Source of the DNA: Candidatus Thorarchaeota archaeon
Lineage (GTDB): Archaea > Asgardarchaeota > Thorarchaeia > Thorarchaeales > Thorarchaeaceae
NCBI GenBank assembly: GCA_019057475.1
Contig: DXJO01000046.1
Coordinates: forward strand, 62,001-126,000
Direction of reading: 5' to 3'
Length of the DNA: 64,000 bases
The notes under the pieces are model-generated. The model saw nothing but the letters and a program-made list of their open reading frames with translations, had not been told where the DNA came from and ran no database searches. Shown one piece after another: positions 32,937 to 41,558 of the stretch (position 1 is its first letter; the number at the start of each line of letters is the position of its first letter). The translations under genes and the position numbers were made by a program.

Positions 32937-34094
32937 GTGTATGTGGCTTTGAAGCGAGCAGGTATTGCACAACTCAAACTACATCCGGGGAAGGCACCCC
33001 ACTGGCTCGTTAAGCGCATGATGCCAATGGCTGGCGCGCTGTGTGAGTTCATTGTGGATGAATACGGTTCCAAGGAGTTGCTGAGAAGGCTCGCTGATCC
33101 TGTGTATTTCCAAGCCCTCGCAAACGTCCTCGGCTATGACTGGGATTCATCTGGTTCTACAACGGTGACATGTGGAGTGCTCAGGTCTGTGCTAAACTTC
33201 GACCAGCACAATGTGGTCGGAGCTGGAGGTAAGGGACTTATTTCTAGGAAGACTCCCGAGCAGCTCAAGGCACTGGAAGACTATGGACTTGACGGAACCA
33301 AACTCGCTAACATAAGCAAGGCTGTAGCCAAAGTGGACAATGCAGCTGTTCAAGATGGCTACCAGCTCTATCAACATCTGTTCTTTGTGGATGCTGAAGA
33401 GAACTGGACAGTGGTTCAACAGGGCATGGACAACAGTACTAGTGATGCAAGACGCTATCACTGGACCTCAGAGGAAACATCCAGTTTCATTGAAGAACCC
33501 CACACGGGCATGATTTCGGGACAAGTGAAGCCATCCACCCTAGATATGACCTCTAAAAAGTCAGATGAATGCAGGAAGACATCAGTCGACGTTGTGAAGG
33601 AAGAACCACTACGCATCAGAAGACTCTTCCATGATCTCAAGCCGTACGGTGAGAGCTCTCTGATACCATGGCTGGAAGAAGATGGATCAACAGGAAGCCT
33701 CCCCGCCTACAAGGTCATCCCGCATCGAATGAACTGGAATGCAGTGCGCAGGGCATATCAGACTCAACCCTCAAACTATGAAGAACTTCTCTTCATGAAT
33801 GGCATGGGACCTGCAACCATCAGAGGCCTAGCCCTCATTTCAGAGATGATCTTTGGCTCTGAGCCTTCTTGGGCAGACCCAGTGCGGATGACTTTCGCTT
33901 TTGGAGGAAAGGATGGAGTGCCCTTTCCCGTGCCGCGCAAGGATTACGACGATGCGATAGTCTTCATGGAGCAAGCTCTCAACGATGCCAAGATGGGCAG
34001 GCGAGACAAGGTTGTAGGACTCAAGCGACTGAGGAAATTCGCCCCGCCAATCCTTCGGTCAACACGGGAGATAGAACAACAGGCCCTTGCGTGA
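32937..34094 (+). CDS. DUF763 family protein
   Basis: 385 residues from a GTG at 32937. The N-terminal half has LKLHPGKAPHWLVKRM and VLGYDWDSSGSTTVTCGVLRSVLN, hallmarks of DUF763 (a large archaeal family of unknown function). SRKTPEQLKALEDYGLDGTKLANISK near 105 and QLYQHLFFVDAEENWTVVQQGM near 145 are also conserved. NGMGPATIRGLALISEMIFG near 290 looks like a helix-hairpin-helix, which suggests nucleic acid binding. YHWTSE is the classic family motif. No catalytic residues can be assigned. Confidence 0.9.
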   Translation: MYVALKRAGIAQLKLHPGKAPHWLVKRMMPMAGALCEFIVDEYGSKELLRRLADPVYFQALANVLGYDWDSSGSTTVTCGVLRSVLNFDQHNVVGAGGKGLISRKTPEQLKALEDYGLDGTKLANISKAVAKVDNAAVQDGYQLYQHLFFVDAEENWTVVQQGMDNSTSDARRYHWTSEETSSFIEEPHTGMISGQVKPSTLDMTSKKSDECRKTSVDVVKEEPLRIRRLFHDLKPYGESSLIPWLEEDGSTGSLPAYKVIPHRMNWNAVRRAYQTQPSNYEELLFMNGMGPATIRGLALISEMIFGSEPSWADPVRMTFAFGGKDGVPFPVPRKDYDDAIVFMEQALNDAKMGRRDKVVGLKRLRKFAPPILRSTREIEQQALA

Positions 34095-34140
34095 GAATGA
34101 TACCGAAGAGTACTTTTGAAGGGCCATACGGAACAAGGTT

Positions 34141-34938
34141 ATGCTTGAGTTGGAGCCCTTTGATGACGTAGTCACTGGCATCAAGACCGCTACGGCTCAG
34201 GGTGGGAAGGCCATAATGTGGGCTTACTCCTACAGAGTTGACAACGTCTTCTTCGATGCTGGATGTGCAAACGCAAAGGAGGAACTGCGCTCACATATCA
34301 AAGGAATAGAACGACTTCTTGTTACACACTCGCACGAGGATCATGTTGGCGGATGTTCAGTCTTCGGCCCGGATACTCCGATTCTTGCTCCAGACCTCAC
34401 CATCCCGGTGCTGAAGAGTCCGCCCAACCTCAACGAGTTCTTTCAATACGTATGGGGTCAACCCGAACCTATCGAAGATGTCGAGTTGATGTCTTCACAA
34501 TTCTCGGTAGGTGATCTGGACTTCGAGGTCATCCCCCTCCCAGGACATAGTCAGGACATGGTTGGATTCTATGAGGTTCATAATCGGTGGTTCTTCTCAG
34601 CGGATGGAGTCCCACTGCCCTCCAAGAAACGCCTTGCTATGGATGACGAGAATGTCCCGCAGGCAATTGCAACAATGGAGCGAATCCTCGAACTCGACGT
34701 GGATGTTCTCTTCGACTTCCACAGGGGTCCGATTCGTAACCCGCAACAGTATATCCAGACAAGGATTGACTTTTTGAAAGGGGTTCAGAATCAGGTACGG
34801 GATCTTCACCAAGAGGGAAAGACCATTGAAGAGATACAATCCATCCTGAACTTCGAACCTCCATGGTATATGGACCTAACTGAAGGGAGATTCGGTATCG
34901 ACTATCTCATCAGGTCACTTATCTTCGACCAGCCATGA
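34141..34938 (+). CDS. metallo-beta-lactamase fold hydrolase
   Basis: 265 residues. The zinc site motif is LLVTHSHEDHVGGCSVF near 60, with an Asp-rich strand before it (VFFDAGCANAKEEL). Later ligands are His in PLPGHSQDMVGFY near 140 and the Asp in FFSADGVPL near 160. VLFDFHRGPIRNP supplies the final His. It resembles the glyoxalase II/RNase Z-like subgroup, with a C-terminal helical domain of about 70 residues. The substrate is unknown. It starts 47 nt after the DUF763 gene and may be co-transcribed. Confidence 0.88.
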   Translation: MLELEPFDDVVTGIKTATAQGGKAIMWAYSYRVDNVFFDAGCANAKEELRSHIKGIERLLVTHSHEDHVGGCSVFGPDTPILAPDLTIPVLKSPPNLNEFFQYVWGQPEPIEDVELMSSQFSVGDLDFEVIPLPGHSQDMVGFYEVHNRWFFSADGVPLPSKKRLAMDDENVPQAIATMERILELDVDVLFDFHRGPIRNPQQYIQTRIDFLKGVQNQVRDLHQEGKTIEEIQSILNFEPPWYMDLTEGRFGIDYLIRSLIFDQP

Positions 34939-35050
34939 ACCTAGTTGCTGGCCGTTTCAACGTTTATGAGTTGTATCGTCTAACGTATGAATGCATCTCG
35001 TTAAGTTATGCAGGAAGTTTGATGAGATGAAACCAGATTCTCTACTAGCT

Positions 35051-35305
35051 TCAACTCTTCTTTTTCTTGTCGTAGGCTTCCCATGAATCGGCCGCTGAGG
35101 CTGCTCCCTTTGATCTCAGTTCCGCGAGAACGTACTCTCGAATCTCTGAACTCTTCATTGTTGCTTCTGAGCGTTCAGAGAGCGAACTTGCAATCTCGCG
35201 TGCAACCTCGTAGGGAGCACCGCACTTGACAGCACTCACAACAACCTTCTCAGACATGTATATCTCGGTTGATCCATCTCTCTTTTTGATTTCCATAAGT
35301 CCCAT
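35051..35305 (-). CDS. standalone ATP-cone domain protein
   Basis: 84 residues from the ATG at 35305; the frame continues to 35686, but the earlier part is not protein-like. MEIKKRDGSTEIYMSEKVVVSAVKCGAPYEVAREIASSL is a typical ATP-cone start, as in NrdR and anaerobic ribonucleotide reductases. A helix with EIREYVLAELRSKG follows and the tail is DKKKKS. An ATP cone senses (d)ATP; on its own it could regulate another enzyme or transcription factor. No ribonucleotide reductase gene is nearby. An alternative start is the second Met at 35296. Confidence 0.75.
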   Translation of the reverse strand: MGLMEIKKRDGSTEIYMSEKVVVSAVKCGAPYEVAREIASSLSERSEATMKSSEIREYVLAELRSKGAASAADSWEAYDKKKKS

Positions 35306-35447
35306 CTTCTTGAGTAGAAATTGATGAAATAAGACTCGTCCAATACATACCAAAGTTCTCAGATAAACAATTGGACACCTATTGCAGGAGTCAAAATGTG
35401 ACAAAACTGCCGAAGAAACCGATGATTTTGCAATAAGGGACTGATCC

Positions 35448-36611
35448 TCATCGAGAGCCTTTTCGTTTCTTCCGTCGTGCCTCAAGTCGGTCGTCAAATC
35501 GTCGAGTAGACTTCTCTTTCTCTCTCTGAGCCTTTGCCGCCTTCTTCTGGCGCGCGCAGTTGATTCTGGCCGCCCGTCCGAGATTCCTGACCCGCTCGAC
35601 CTCTTTGTCGTTGCCCCGCTTCCGGTACAGCTTGCGAGCGCGATCCCACGCCTCGAAAGCGGAACAGAAGTCATCAAGACGCGCATATGTTACGGCTTGT
35701 GCATCGAAGATATCAGGATCTCTCTTTGAGAGTGCTGTGACTCGGTTCCACGCAGCGGAGGCTTCATTCCACTCCTCCAGTTCCATGCTGGTGAAACCGA
35801 GGTTACGCCATGCGGACAGATGGTCCTTCTTTCTTATCGTGGCTCTCTTGAAATGCTTTATCGCATCGCGTGGATTGCCCGACCTGTACGAAACCATTCC
35901 CAATGTGTTCTCTATTGAGGCATCATGCGGGTCTATCTCTGCCGCCTTCTTTAGCGCCTTCACTGCTGACTTGTATTTCCCGGCGCGGAGGTTCACATCC
36001 CCAAGTATTTTCCAAGCCTGGATGTCGTCAGGCGCCAGCTTCGTCGCATCCTGCACCGACTTGGTCGCCTCTTTCCACTTCTCCATCATTGAGAGGGCAA
36101 TAGCGCGATGAATGAGAGCAGGCACAAGATTCGGGTCCAGTTGTAGAGCCTTGTCGTAGTTACTGACAGCAAAACCGAATTGGCCCTCCTCAAGAGTTAT
36201 GTCGCCCATTCGCATCCATATACGCCACTCTTTGGGGTTTAGTTTCACGAGCGCCCTGTAACAAGCCAGCTCCTCGTTTGTTCTCCCCAAGGCCCGGAGA
36301 GCAGAGGCCTTGTCATATAGAGCCATACCATTTTTCGGCTCAATCCTCAATGCACGATCAAGGGACTTCAGTGCCTCGTGTGCCTTGTCAGGGCCCAAAG
36401 CCAACAATACGCGGCCTCTGTTAACATGTGCCTCTGTCAGATCAGGATTCAAGCGAATGGCTCGATCAAGACTCCGAAGAGCGTCTCCGAATGACTCCAT
36501 CTTTGCTAGAAGGACTCCCTTACTGTTCCAAGCTGATGCATCGTCTGGATTCGCCTCTAGATGTGCATCTACTGCTCGGAGAGACTCTTCAAACGAAGGC
36601 ATAGGAACCAT
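35448..36611 (-). CDS. TPR-repeat protein
   Basis: 387 residues from the ATG at 36611 (GTG 18 nt upstream or ATG at 36602 are possible). It contains about nine tandem tetratricopeptide repeats between residues 5 and 330, with the usual pattern of DASAWNSKGVLLAKMESFGDALR, then NPDLTEAHVNRGRVLLAL and so on every 34 residues. The C-terminal 60 residues are very basic (RAARINCARQKKAAKAQREKEKS and a final RRKKRKGSR). TPR proteins act as scaffolds; the basic tail hints at binding nucleic acid or an acidic partner. It is a cytoplasmic single-gene unit. Confidence 0.9.
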   Translation of the reverse strand: MVPMPSFEESLRAVDAHLEANPDDASAWNSKGVLLAKMESFGDALRSLDRAIRLNPDLTEAHVNRGRVLLALGPDKAHEALKSLDRALRIEPKNGMALYDKASALRALGRTNEELACYRALVKLNPKEWRIWMRMGDITLEEGQFGFAVSNYDKALQLDPNLVPALIHRAIALSMMEKWKEATKSVQDATKLAPDDIQAWKILGDVNLRAGKYKSAVKALKKAAEIDPHDASIENTLGMVSYRSGNPRDAIKHFKRATIRKKDHLSAWRNLGFTSMELEEWNEASAAWNRVTALSKRDPDIFDAQAVTYARLDDFCSAFEAWDRARKLYRKRGNDKEVERVRNLGRAARINCARQKKAAKAQREKEKSTRRFDDRLEARRKKRKGSR

Positions 36612-36702
36612 GATAGATTCTAGGTGCACGCAGAAAAAGGTTCAGCTGATGACCTGGCTTTCACCCATAACGATAAAGGTGTGTAACCGACCTGCGTCAA
36701 CC

Positions 36703-37449
36703 ATGAAGCCAGACCGGCTTGTGACAGGTTTCCTATTGTTTGTAATCACACTTGCTGCAGTTGCACCCATATCAGCACAGCAAAATCATACATTGGAATG
36801 GGGTGTGGAAGTCGGAGAGGAGTTCACTTACGTACTGCAAAGGAAACTGGTTGATGCCGCATGGGAGCAAAATATGAATAATCTGATTCCGTTTCTCGCC
36901 TATCTTGACGAAGGACAGAAAATACTCGCATCCGTTGAGGAGCTCTACGGGATACCAACGGAGATTGACTCAAGTAATCTTCCCACATCTAGTTGGACCT
37001 TGGTCAGAGAGAACGATTCAGACATCATCTCCGATGGCATCAGTGGGTTTGCATTCCCGATTGGGGACTGGGATGTCCTTGGTGAAGCATTCAATGTAAC
37101 CGGAATTGCAGGAATGACCCTGATTGACACTGACGAGGAATGGGGAACAATCCTGTCAGGCCCCTTAGAGGGAAGCTCGTATACTGAGATATACCATGAG
37201 CAGAGATACGAGAAGGAGAATGGCACTCAAGTATATCTGCGTTGGACAATCAGCTATGCAGGTAACAGAGTAGTTGATGTCGTCTTCGCCCAGTGGCATC
37301 CGGGCATGCCAACAGTCCTTCCGGCAGAGCTGGAGATAACAACAATTCTTCTTGCTGGACTCGGAGTTGCGATTGCTATCATTGTGGGAGTACTCGCTTA
37401 CAAGAGAGTCAAGAGTCGGAAGTCCCTGATGCAGAAACTCGGCGAGTAG
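36703..37449 (+). CDS. secreted single-anchor surface protein
   Basis: 248 residues from the ATG at 36703; the upstream part of the open frame is antisense to the TPR gene. The signal peptide (LVTGFLLFVITLAAVAPISA) ends at about residue 25. The outer domain (about 30-200) is beta-rich with many acidic residues, starting LEWGVEVGEEFTYVLQRKL. A transmembrane helix at about 208-232 (ILLAGLGVAIAIIVGVLAY) precedes a short Lys/Arg-rich cytoplasmic tail. The GEEFTY opening is common in archaeal surface domains. Function unknown. Confidence 0.75.
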   Translation: MKPDRLVTGFLLFVITLAAVAPISAQQNHTLEWGVEVGEEFTYVLQRKLVDAAWEQNMNNLIPFLAYLDEGQKILASVEELYGIPTEIDSSNLPTSSWTLVRENDSDIISDGISGFAFPIGDWDVLGEAFNVTGIAGMTLIDTDEEWGTILSGPLEGSSYTEIYHEQRYEKENGTQVYLRWTISYAGNRVVDVVFAQWHPGMPTVLPAELEITTILLAGLGVAIAIIVGVLAYKRVKSRKSLMQKLGE

Positions 37450-37517
37450 GCTGGCTGTCAGATTGCTGTTCTGTAAAGCGTTAAATGCATAGTTATCTTC
37501 CTTAGGGGATAATCTCG

Positions 37518-37871
37518 GTGATTGTCGTGAAACCAGAGTCCGAAGAAATCAGGAGAGTAAAATGTAGAGGTGACGACAGCGTCACCAGTTTCAGTGTGGG
37601 CGAAGAGTTCCGCTATAAGTTTCATCGACACGGGTCGGTTGGTGAAGACGCCACATTTAAGATAGAAAACACCGGAATCATATCACACGAGAGAACTGAA
37701 ACAGAGTACCTGCACCCTGAGAAGATGAAACCAGGGATGACCGGAGGGGACGCTGAGAGGGGGATGTGGTACTTTAAGGCAATCGCGCCGGGTGATACTA
37801 CTCTAACGATTCTTGAGGTGTTCCGTGGGGAAACAGAGAGCCGTTGCGTTATGAAATTGGAAGTTGAGTGA
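37518..37871 (+). CDS. chagasin-like (I42) protease inhibitor
   Basis: 117 residues from the GTG at 37518. The sequence SFSVGEEFRYKFHRHGSVG, then GGDAERGMWYFKAIAPGDTTLTILEVFRGE, then CVMKLEVE follows the immunoglobulin-like plan of chagasin. The W/F-K-A and PG-T turn of the second inhibitory loop are kept. The first loop (NPTTGY in the parasite protein) is not conserved, so inhibition of cysteine proteases is only a suggestion. There is no signal peptide, so it acts inside the cell. A TATA-like GTTAAATG lies 32-40 nt upstream. Confidence 0.65.
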   Translation: MIVVKPESEEIRRVKCRGDDSVTSFSVGEEFRYKFHRHGSVGEDATFKIENTGIISHERTETEYLHPEKMKPGMTGGDAERGMWYFKAIAPGDTTLTILEVFRGETESRCVMKLEVE

Positions 37872-37890
37872 AACCACTCTGCCATATTCA

Positions 37891-38658
37891 TCATGTGGAT
37901 TTGCTGCCCCAGATGAAAGTGTATCCCGGTGCGTATTCCAGACGATCTCCTGCAGCGTACGCAGCTCGCAGTTCCTTCAGCCCTTCTTGATAATCTGCCT
38001 CGCTGATTTTGTGAAGCATCGAGTATCCTTTCTTCTCAACCGTTTCCAAGTACTCATCTCCAAGAGGAATTCGTGCGAAGGTGAACGGCTTCGAGCGAAC
38101 ATTGGTGAAACCAGCCGCTCGTAGGTGTTTCTTAGCCACCTCAATATCCGGGTACCTGCCCTTGTCGATCTTAGCTGTAACAGGGAAGAATCGCGTGGTC
38201 ATACGGTGGTCTATCTGTTCGTGAGATTGTGTGGCAATGCAGAATTCACCACTTGCTCGCAACACACGAAATGTTTCGTTTATCATCGGAGGAACGTCTG
38301 CCAAGTGATGAAGCACCTCTGTCATAAATACCAAATCAAAGGTCACGTTTCCGAACGGTAGATGGTTGGCTGAAGCATAAGCGAGATGGATCTCAGACGC
38401 TTTCTTTTTGGCCTCATGCAGCATGCCGGATGAGAGATCAATCCCCACTACTCGAGCGTGAGTAGTCCGAGAAACAAGGAGCGTGTTGTTCGCTGTGCCA
38501 CATCCGATATCCAGGATAATCGAGTTCCGGCCTAGGGGGACTTCACGCAGTATCTGGTGCATCATCTTTGGGTCGCTGGTTCGAACCTGATCGTAGACCT
38601 TGGCTACCTTGTCATAATCGACATTCTTGGTTCCAGTGAGGTCTGTTCTTCGTGACAT
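37891..38658 (-). CDS. class I SAM-dependent methyltransferase (UbiE/BioC-like)
   Basis: 255 residues. Motif I is IILDIGCGTANNTLLVS near 45, motif II ARVVGIDLSSGMLHEAKKKA, and motif IV LPFGNVTFDLVFMTEVLHHLAD, a clear UbiE-type core. The C-terminal part resembles small-molecule or lipid methyltransferases, with a PFTFARIPLGDEYLE segment. It converges with the chagasin-like gene. Confidence 0.87.
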   Translation of the reverse strand: MSRRTDLTGTKNVDYDKVAKVYDQVRTSDPKMMHQILREVPLGRNSIILDIGCGTANNTLLVSRTTHARVVGIDLSSGMLHEAKKKASEIHLAYASANHLPFGNVTFDLVFMTEVLHHLADVPPMINETFRVLRASGEFCIATQSHEQIDHRMTTRFFPVTAKIDKGRYPDIEVAKKHLRAAGFTNVRSKPFTFARIPLGDEYLETVEKKGYSMLHKISEADYQEGLKELRAAYAAGDRLEYAPGYTFIWGSKST

Positions 38659-38849
38659 ACTGCACTACAGCTCCATGAATGGCTCGGATTTGCAGAGGCC
38701 TCAATCCTACATATTACATCTTGTGGCGGATGAACAATCGGAATATCTGACGAGCGGCAGCGCATTCCTAACCATGCGAAGTACCTATAAGCAACTCCCA
38801 TTCCAGACCGGCCAGCTAAGCATGATACAACATGCAGAGGTAGTTCAAG

Positions 38850-40088
38850 ATGCACTTCGAAGAGACTGACGAAGAAAAGATGTTCCGCGAGATGGTGCAC
38901 GACTTTGCCCAAAAGTACGTAGCCCCCGCTTGGCGGGACTATGATAAGAACCACGAGATCCCCCGTGCGCTCATCAAGAAGATGGCCGAGCATAACCTCT
39001 GGGCACCTACGGTCGCAGAGGAGTACGGTGGAGCCAATATCTCGATGACAATGGCTTGCATCGCGGCAGAGGAGCTCGCTAGAGCAGACCTCTCAATTGC
39101 GTTGCCTGTCATGTACCTGGTCGAGGCTTCATGGGCATTCATCTTTGACATGTACGGCACTGACGAGGCAAAGAGCGAGCTTCTACCACGAGTCACCAAG
39201 GGTGACCTGTTCTTTGGTATCGCCACAACCGAGCCAACCGGAGGTTCAGACCTCGTTAATGTGACAAAGACAATTATCAAGCCAAAGGGTGACGGCTTCG
39301 TTGTTAACGGTGAAAAGGTCTACATCAGCGGCATTGCTGAAGCGGAGCAGTACGGCGGTGTCTACTGGACCCTGGCTAAGTCTGACCCCAAGGGCGACCA
39401 CAAGGCATTCGATGCGTTCATTCTCCCATTCAATATGGGCGACGGCCTCCATCCAGGCATCACCACCACACTGTTCGAGGACATGGGTAGGATGGGTGTT
39501 TCCACTGGTGGCTTCAATATGGAGAACATCGAGATTCCCAAGCATTACATGATTGGCGAGCGCGATAGAGGATTCTACATGGCGATGGAAGGTTTCTCCG
39601 CAGCTAGAGTACTCATTGGTGCTACATGCCTTGGGTCCGCCGAGGGCGCCTTCGACATTGGTTGCGATTACGTCAAGCAGCGCAAGCAGTTCGGTCGACC
39701 ACTGGCATCCTTCGAGGGCATTATGTTCGAGGCTGTTGACTCCTGGATGCAGCTCCAGGCAGACAGGCTTCTCGTCTACAAGGCCGCCTACATCATGGAC
39801 CAGCACTATCGCGAAAAGAATCCCAGCTATTCGAAGCTCGACATTGCTAAGTTCACAGCGGCTGCGAAGTTCAGAGCTCCTCATGACGCTCTAGATATCA
39901 TCACTCGCGCCATGACGTGGCATGGAGCATTTGGATACACCAAGGAGTGCCCACTTGAGGCAGCGTACCGGGGCGTACGGTCATACACTGTCGGTGCAGA
40001 GGGCGGATCTTTGGTGCAAAAGATAGTCATGGGCAGGGAAATTTTCGGTCCTGAGTATCTCCCGTACCGGCAAGAGAAGCAGAAGTAG
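38850..40088 (+). CDS. acd: acyl-CoA dehydrogenase
   Basis: 412 residues: the N-terminal helical domain (FAQKYVAPAWRDYDKNHEIP), a beta domain with FFGIATTEPTGGSDLVN for FAD binding near 120, and the C-terminal helical domain with RKQFGRPLASFEGI near 285. It oxidises acyl-CoA thioesters with FAD and passes electrons to an electron-transfer flavoprotein. By alignment with short- and medium-chain enzymes, the catalytic Glu is residue 384 (GAEGGSL). The last 19 residues (MGREIFGPEYLPYRQEKQK, residues 394-412) are the ones repeated in the array downstream. The gene is complete and looks functional. It marks the boundary between conserved genes on the left and the module array on the right. Confidence 0.95.
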   Translation: MHFEETDEEKMFREMVHDFAQKYVAPAWRDYDKNHEIPRALIKKMAEHNLWAPTVAEEYGGANISMTMACIAAEELARADLSIALPVMYLVEASWAFIFDMYGTDEAKSELLPRVTKGDLFFGIATTEPTGGSDLVNVTKTIIKPKGDGFVVNGEKVYISGIAEAEQYGGVYWTLAKSDPKGDHKAFDAFILPFNMGDGLHPGITTTLFEDMGRMGVSTGGFNMENIEIPKHYMIGERDRGFYMAMEGFSAARVLIGATCLGSAEGAFDIGCDYVKQRKQFGRPLASFEGIMFEAVDSWMQLQADRLLVYKAAYIMDQHYREKNPSYSKLDIAKFTAAAKFRAPHDALDIITRAMTWHGAFGYTKECPLEAAYRGVRSYTVGAEGGSLVQKIVMGREIFGPEYLPYRQEKQK

Positions 40089-40192
40089 TTCTCATTCTGG
40101 TTTGAGAAAGGCACGCCCTCTCTCCAGCTCTCTTTTTTCTCACCCACCCCAGTACCAATCCTCCTCAATACGATAAGTTACATAATGCGCTC
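40023..40192 (+). repeat. tail-hairpin repeat, resident copy (c0) at the 3' end of acd
   Basis: This copy comprises the last 20 codons of acd with the preceding ATAGTC (40023-40088), the stop, and the terminator hairpin. The arms are GAGAAAGG at 40104-40111 and CCTCTCTC at 40117-40124, followed by a T-rich run at 40131-40138. It aligns without gaps with copy c4 through about 40192. The tail encodes MGREIFGPEYLPYRQEKQK. All other copies carry PEN where this one has PEY, so it is not the direct parent of the present copies. Confidence 0.9.
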
Positions 40193-40503
40193 CTTTTATC
40201 AAATCGAACAAGGAACATCGATTGAGCGCTCAGGGATTCAGGTTTCAGTTGTTTCCAGCGCCAGAACGTCGCATCAAGAAGCGTCGGCAGAAGATTGCTG
40301 TCATTAACGAGGAGCTTGATTTGAGGGAAATCTGGTTTGAGATTGGGCCTAGGAGAGTGGTTCAGGCAGACTTATGACAGCCCTTTAGAGAAACGAAAGA
40401 AGGAGCATTGGCTCAAGACCATGGCGCTAGTCTATGACTAGTCATTGAAGCTGAACCATAGAATTATAGATTCTCCTTGTCAATGGAAAACAGGTGACCT
40501 CAA
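40193..40503 (+). other. gap after acd with a possible 51-codon ORF
   Basis: This stretch between the resident repeat and the exonuclease gene has one small candidate gene, a TTG-started frame at 40222-40377. It encodes 51 residues with a basic segment (RRIKKRRQKI) and a short acidic end (VINEELDLREIWFEIG). There is an AAGGA about 8 nt upstream. I cannot tell a real small gene from chance or from a decayed fragment. A TATA-like AATTATAGA near 40462 would serve the exonuclease gene. Confidence 0.25.
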
Positions 40504-41112
40504 GTGCCATGGAAGGTCTATCGAGCGCATAAGATACGCAAGGAGCCTGTAGATTGCGATTTCGAGGGAACCATTGTTGATCTCGAAACTATCGGGCCAT
40601 TCACCCCTGTGTCATCACGTAGGCTTGAATTCGGTCAAGATTTCATCCGAAAATATCAGAGAATCAAAGTGACGACCGTTGGTACCCTCTCTGACGGTGT
40701 ACTTCAGATAGCTATTGCACTGGGACCGGAACACTTGGATAAGTTTGGGAAGAAGGTATTTTCAATTGTGTCGCGGTCAGACCGCCCGCTTTACGCCTTT
40801 AACAAGCCGTTTGAAGAGGGATGTCTTTTCTGGATTTCCAAGAATATATTGAGTTTTGAGAATGAGCTTCAGGCATTCTCTCGGGAGAATAAGGAACGAG
40901 CCGTCCAACAACTGAAGATTCCGAGCTACAACGACCCGTATAGAGGACAGGGTAAGAAGTGCGTCGATGCCTTCATCAAAGGGGATCTAGAGAATATTGC
41001 CAAGCATAACCGGGCTTGTTTGTTAAAGGAGCGTGACATCCTCAGGATTCGAGGTGCACGCACGATGCAGACCAAATGGTTAGATATTGACAAACTCGGT
41101 CTGTCTAGTTGA
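40504..41112 (+). CDS. RNase H-fold DEDD exonuclease-like protein
   Basis: 202 residues from a GTG at 40504 with AGGTGA 7 nt upstream, which decides the start. Motif Exo I is FEGTIVDLETIGPF (DxE), Exo II is RPLYAFNKPFEEGCLFW (N-x-x-F-E) and Exo III looks like NIAKHNRACLLKERDIL, with the Asp shifted. This places it with the RNase_H_2/YprB-like 3'-5' exonucleases. The family degrades single-stranded DNA or RNA; specificity is unknown. It is the first gene after the resident repeat and the only predicted nuclease in the array region, so a link with module movement is possible but speculative. Confidence 0.65.
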   Translation: MPWKVYRAHKIRKEPVDCDFEGTIVDLETIGPFTPVSSRRLEFGQDFIRKYQRIKVTTVGTLSDGVLQIAIALGPEHLDKFGKKVFSIVSRSDRPLYAFNKPFEEGCLFWISKNILSFENELQAFSRENKERAVQQLKIPSYNDPYRGQGKKCVDAFIKGDLENIAKHNRACLLKERDILRIRGARTMQTKWLDIDKLGLSS

Positions 41113-41190
41113 TAATCAGAACACGAAGATATTCCAATGCTTCCTTTGAGAAGGTCCTACTCTGCAAGAGTCCTGCCTCCTTCAATGATA

Positions 41191-41200
41191 ATCTATAAAG
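41191..41200 (+). promoter_or_regulatory. TATA box for the HTH/membrane protein pair
   Basis: ATCTATAAAG lies 26-35 bp upstream of the HTH gene start at 41226, leaving almost no untranslated leader. Confidence 0.45.
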
Positions 41201-41225
41201 ACAAGAGGTTCCTGCTACTGAATGG

Positions 41226-41558
41226 ATGAGAACGACTGATTGGATGAACACGAAACGGCTTCTCTGGTGGCTGATTGCTGGCACACGAGGTGGAGTAAAC
41301 CGTGCCAGAATCATAAATCTCCTACACGAGAGGCCGTATAATGCCAATCAACTCGCAAAGCTTCTAAGACTTGACTACAAGACAGTCAGGCATCATCTTG
41401 CCTTCTTGATGAAGCACGAGGTTATCGTACAGCAGGGGGAAGGGTACGGTTCAGTCTACTATCTGTTTAGTGAGATTGACGCGAGCTTCGAGAGCTTCAG
41501 AGAGATTTGGGCACAAATTGGGAAAAGTGGTAAAGGTGGTAATGTTGACACAGAATGA
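41226..41558 (+). CDS. ArsR-like winged-helix regulator
   Basis: 110 residues. RARIINLLHERPYNANQLAKLLRLDYKTVRHHLAFLMKHEVI at about 26-68 is a helix-turn-helix with wing of the ArsR/archaeal HTH type. GEGYGSVYYLFSE forms the wing. It overlaps the following membrane protein gene by 17 nt. Such HTH-plus-small-membrane-protein pairs are frequent in archaea and may sense a membrane signal; here the target is unknown. Confidence 0.85.
   Translation: MRTTDWMNTKRLLWWLIAGTRGGVNRARIINLLHERPYNANQLAKLLRLDYKTVRHHLAFLMKHEVIVQQGEGYGSVYYLFSEIDASFESFREIWAQIGKSGKGGNVDTE

Noticed and set aside
35020-35040. GATGAGATGA resembling a C box
   Set aside because: No D box or terminal stem in the following 70 nt.
35306-35686. 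N-terminal extension of the ATP-cone frame
   Set aside because: Overlaps the 3' end of the TPR gene, has strongly biased Arg/Ser composition and no similarity; the ATG at 35305 gives a complete domain.
36310-36702. Start of the long frame before the secreted protein at 36703
   Set aside because: It is antisense to the TPR gene; the signal peptide starts at the ATG at 36703.
38575-38595. GGTTCGAACC-like sequence resembling a tRNA T arm
   Set aside because: It lies inside the methyltransferase gene and no acceptor, D or anticodon stems surround it.
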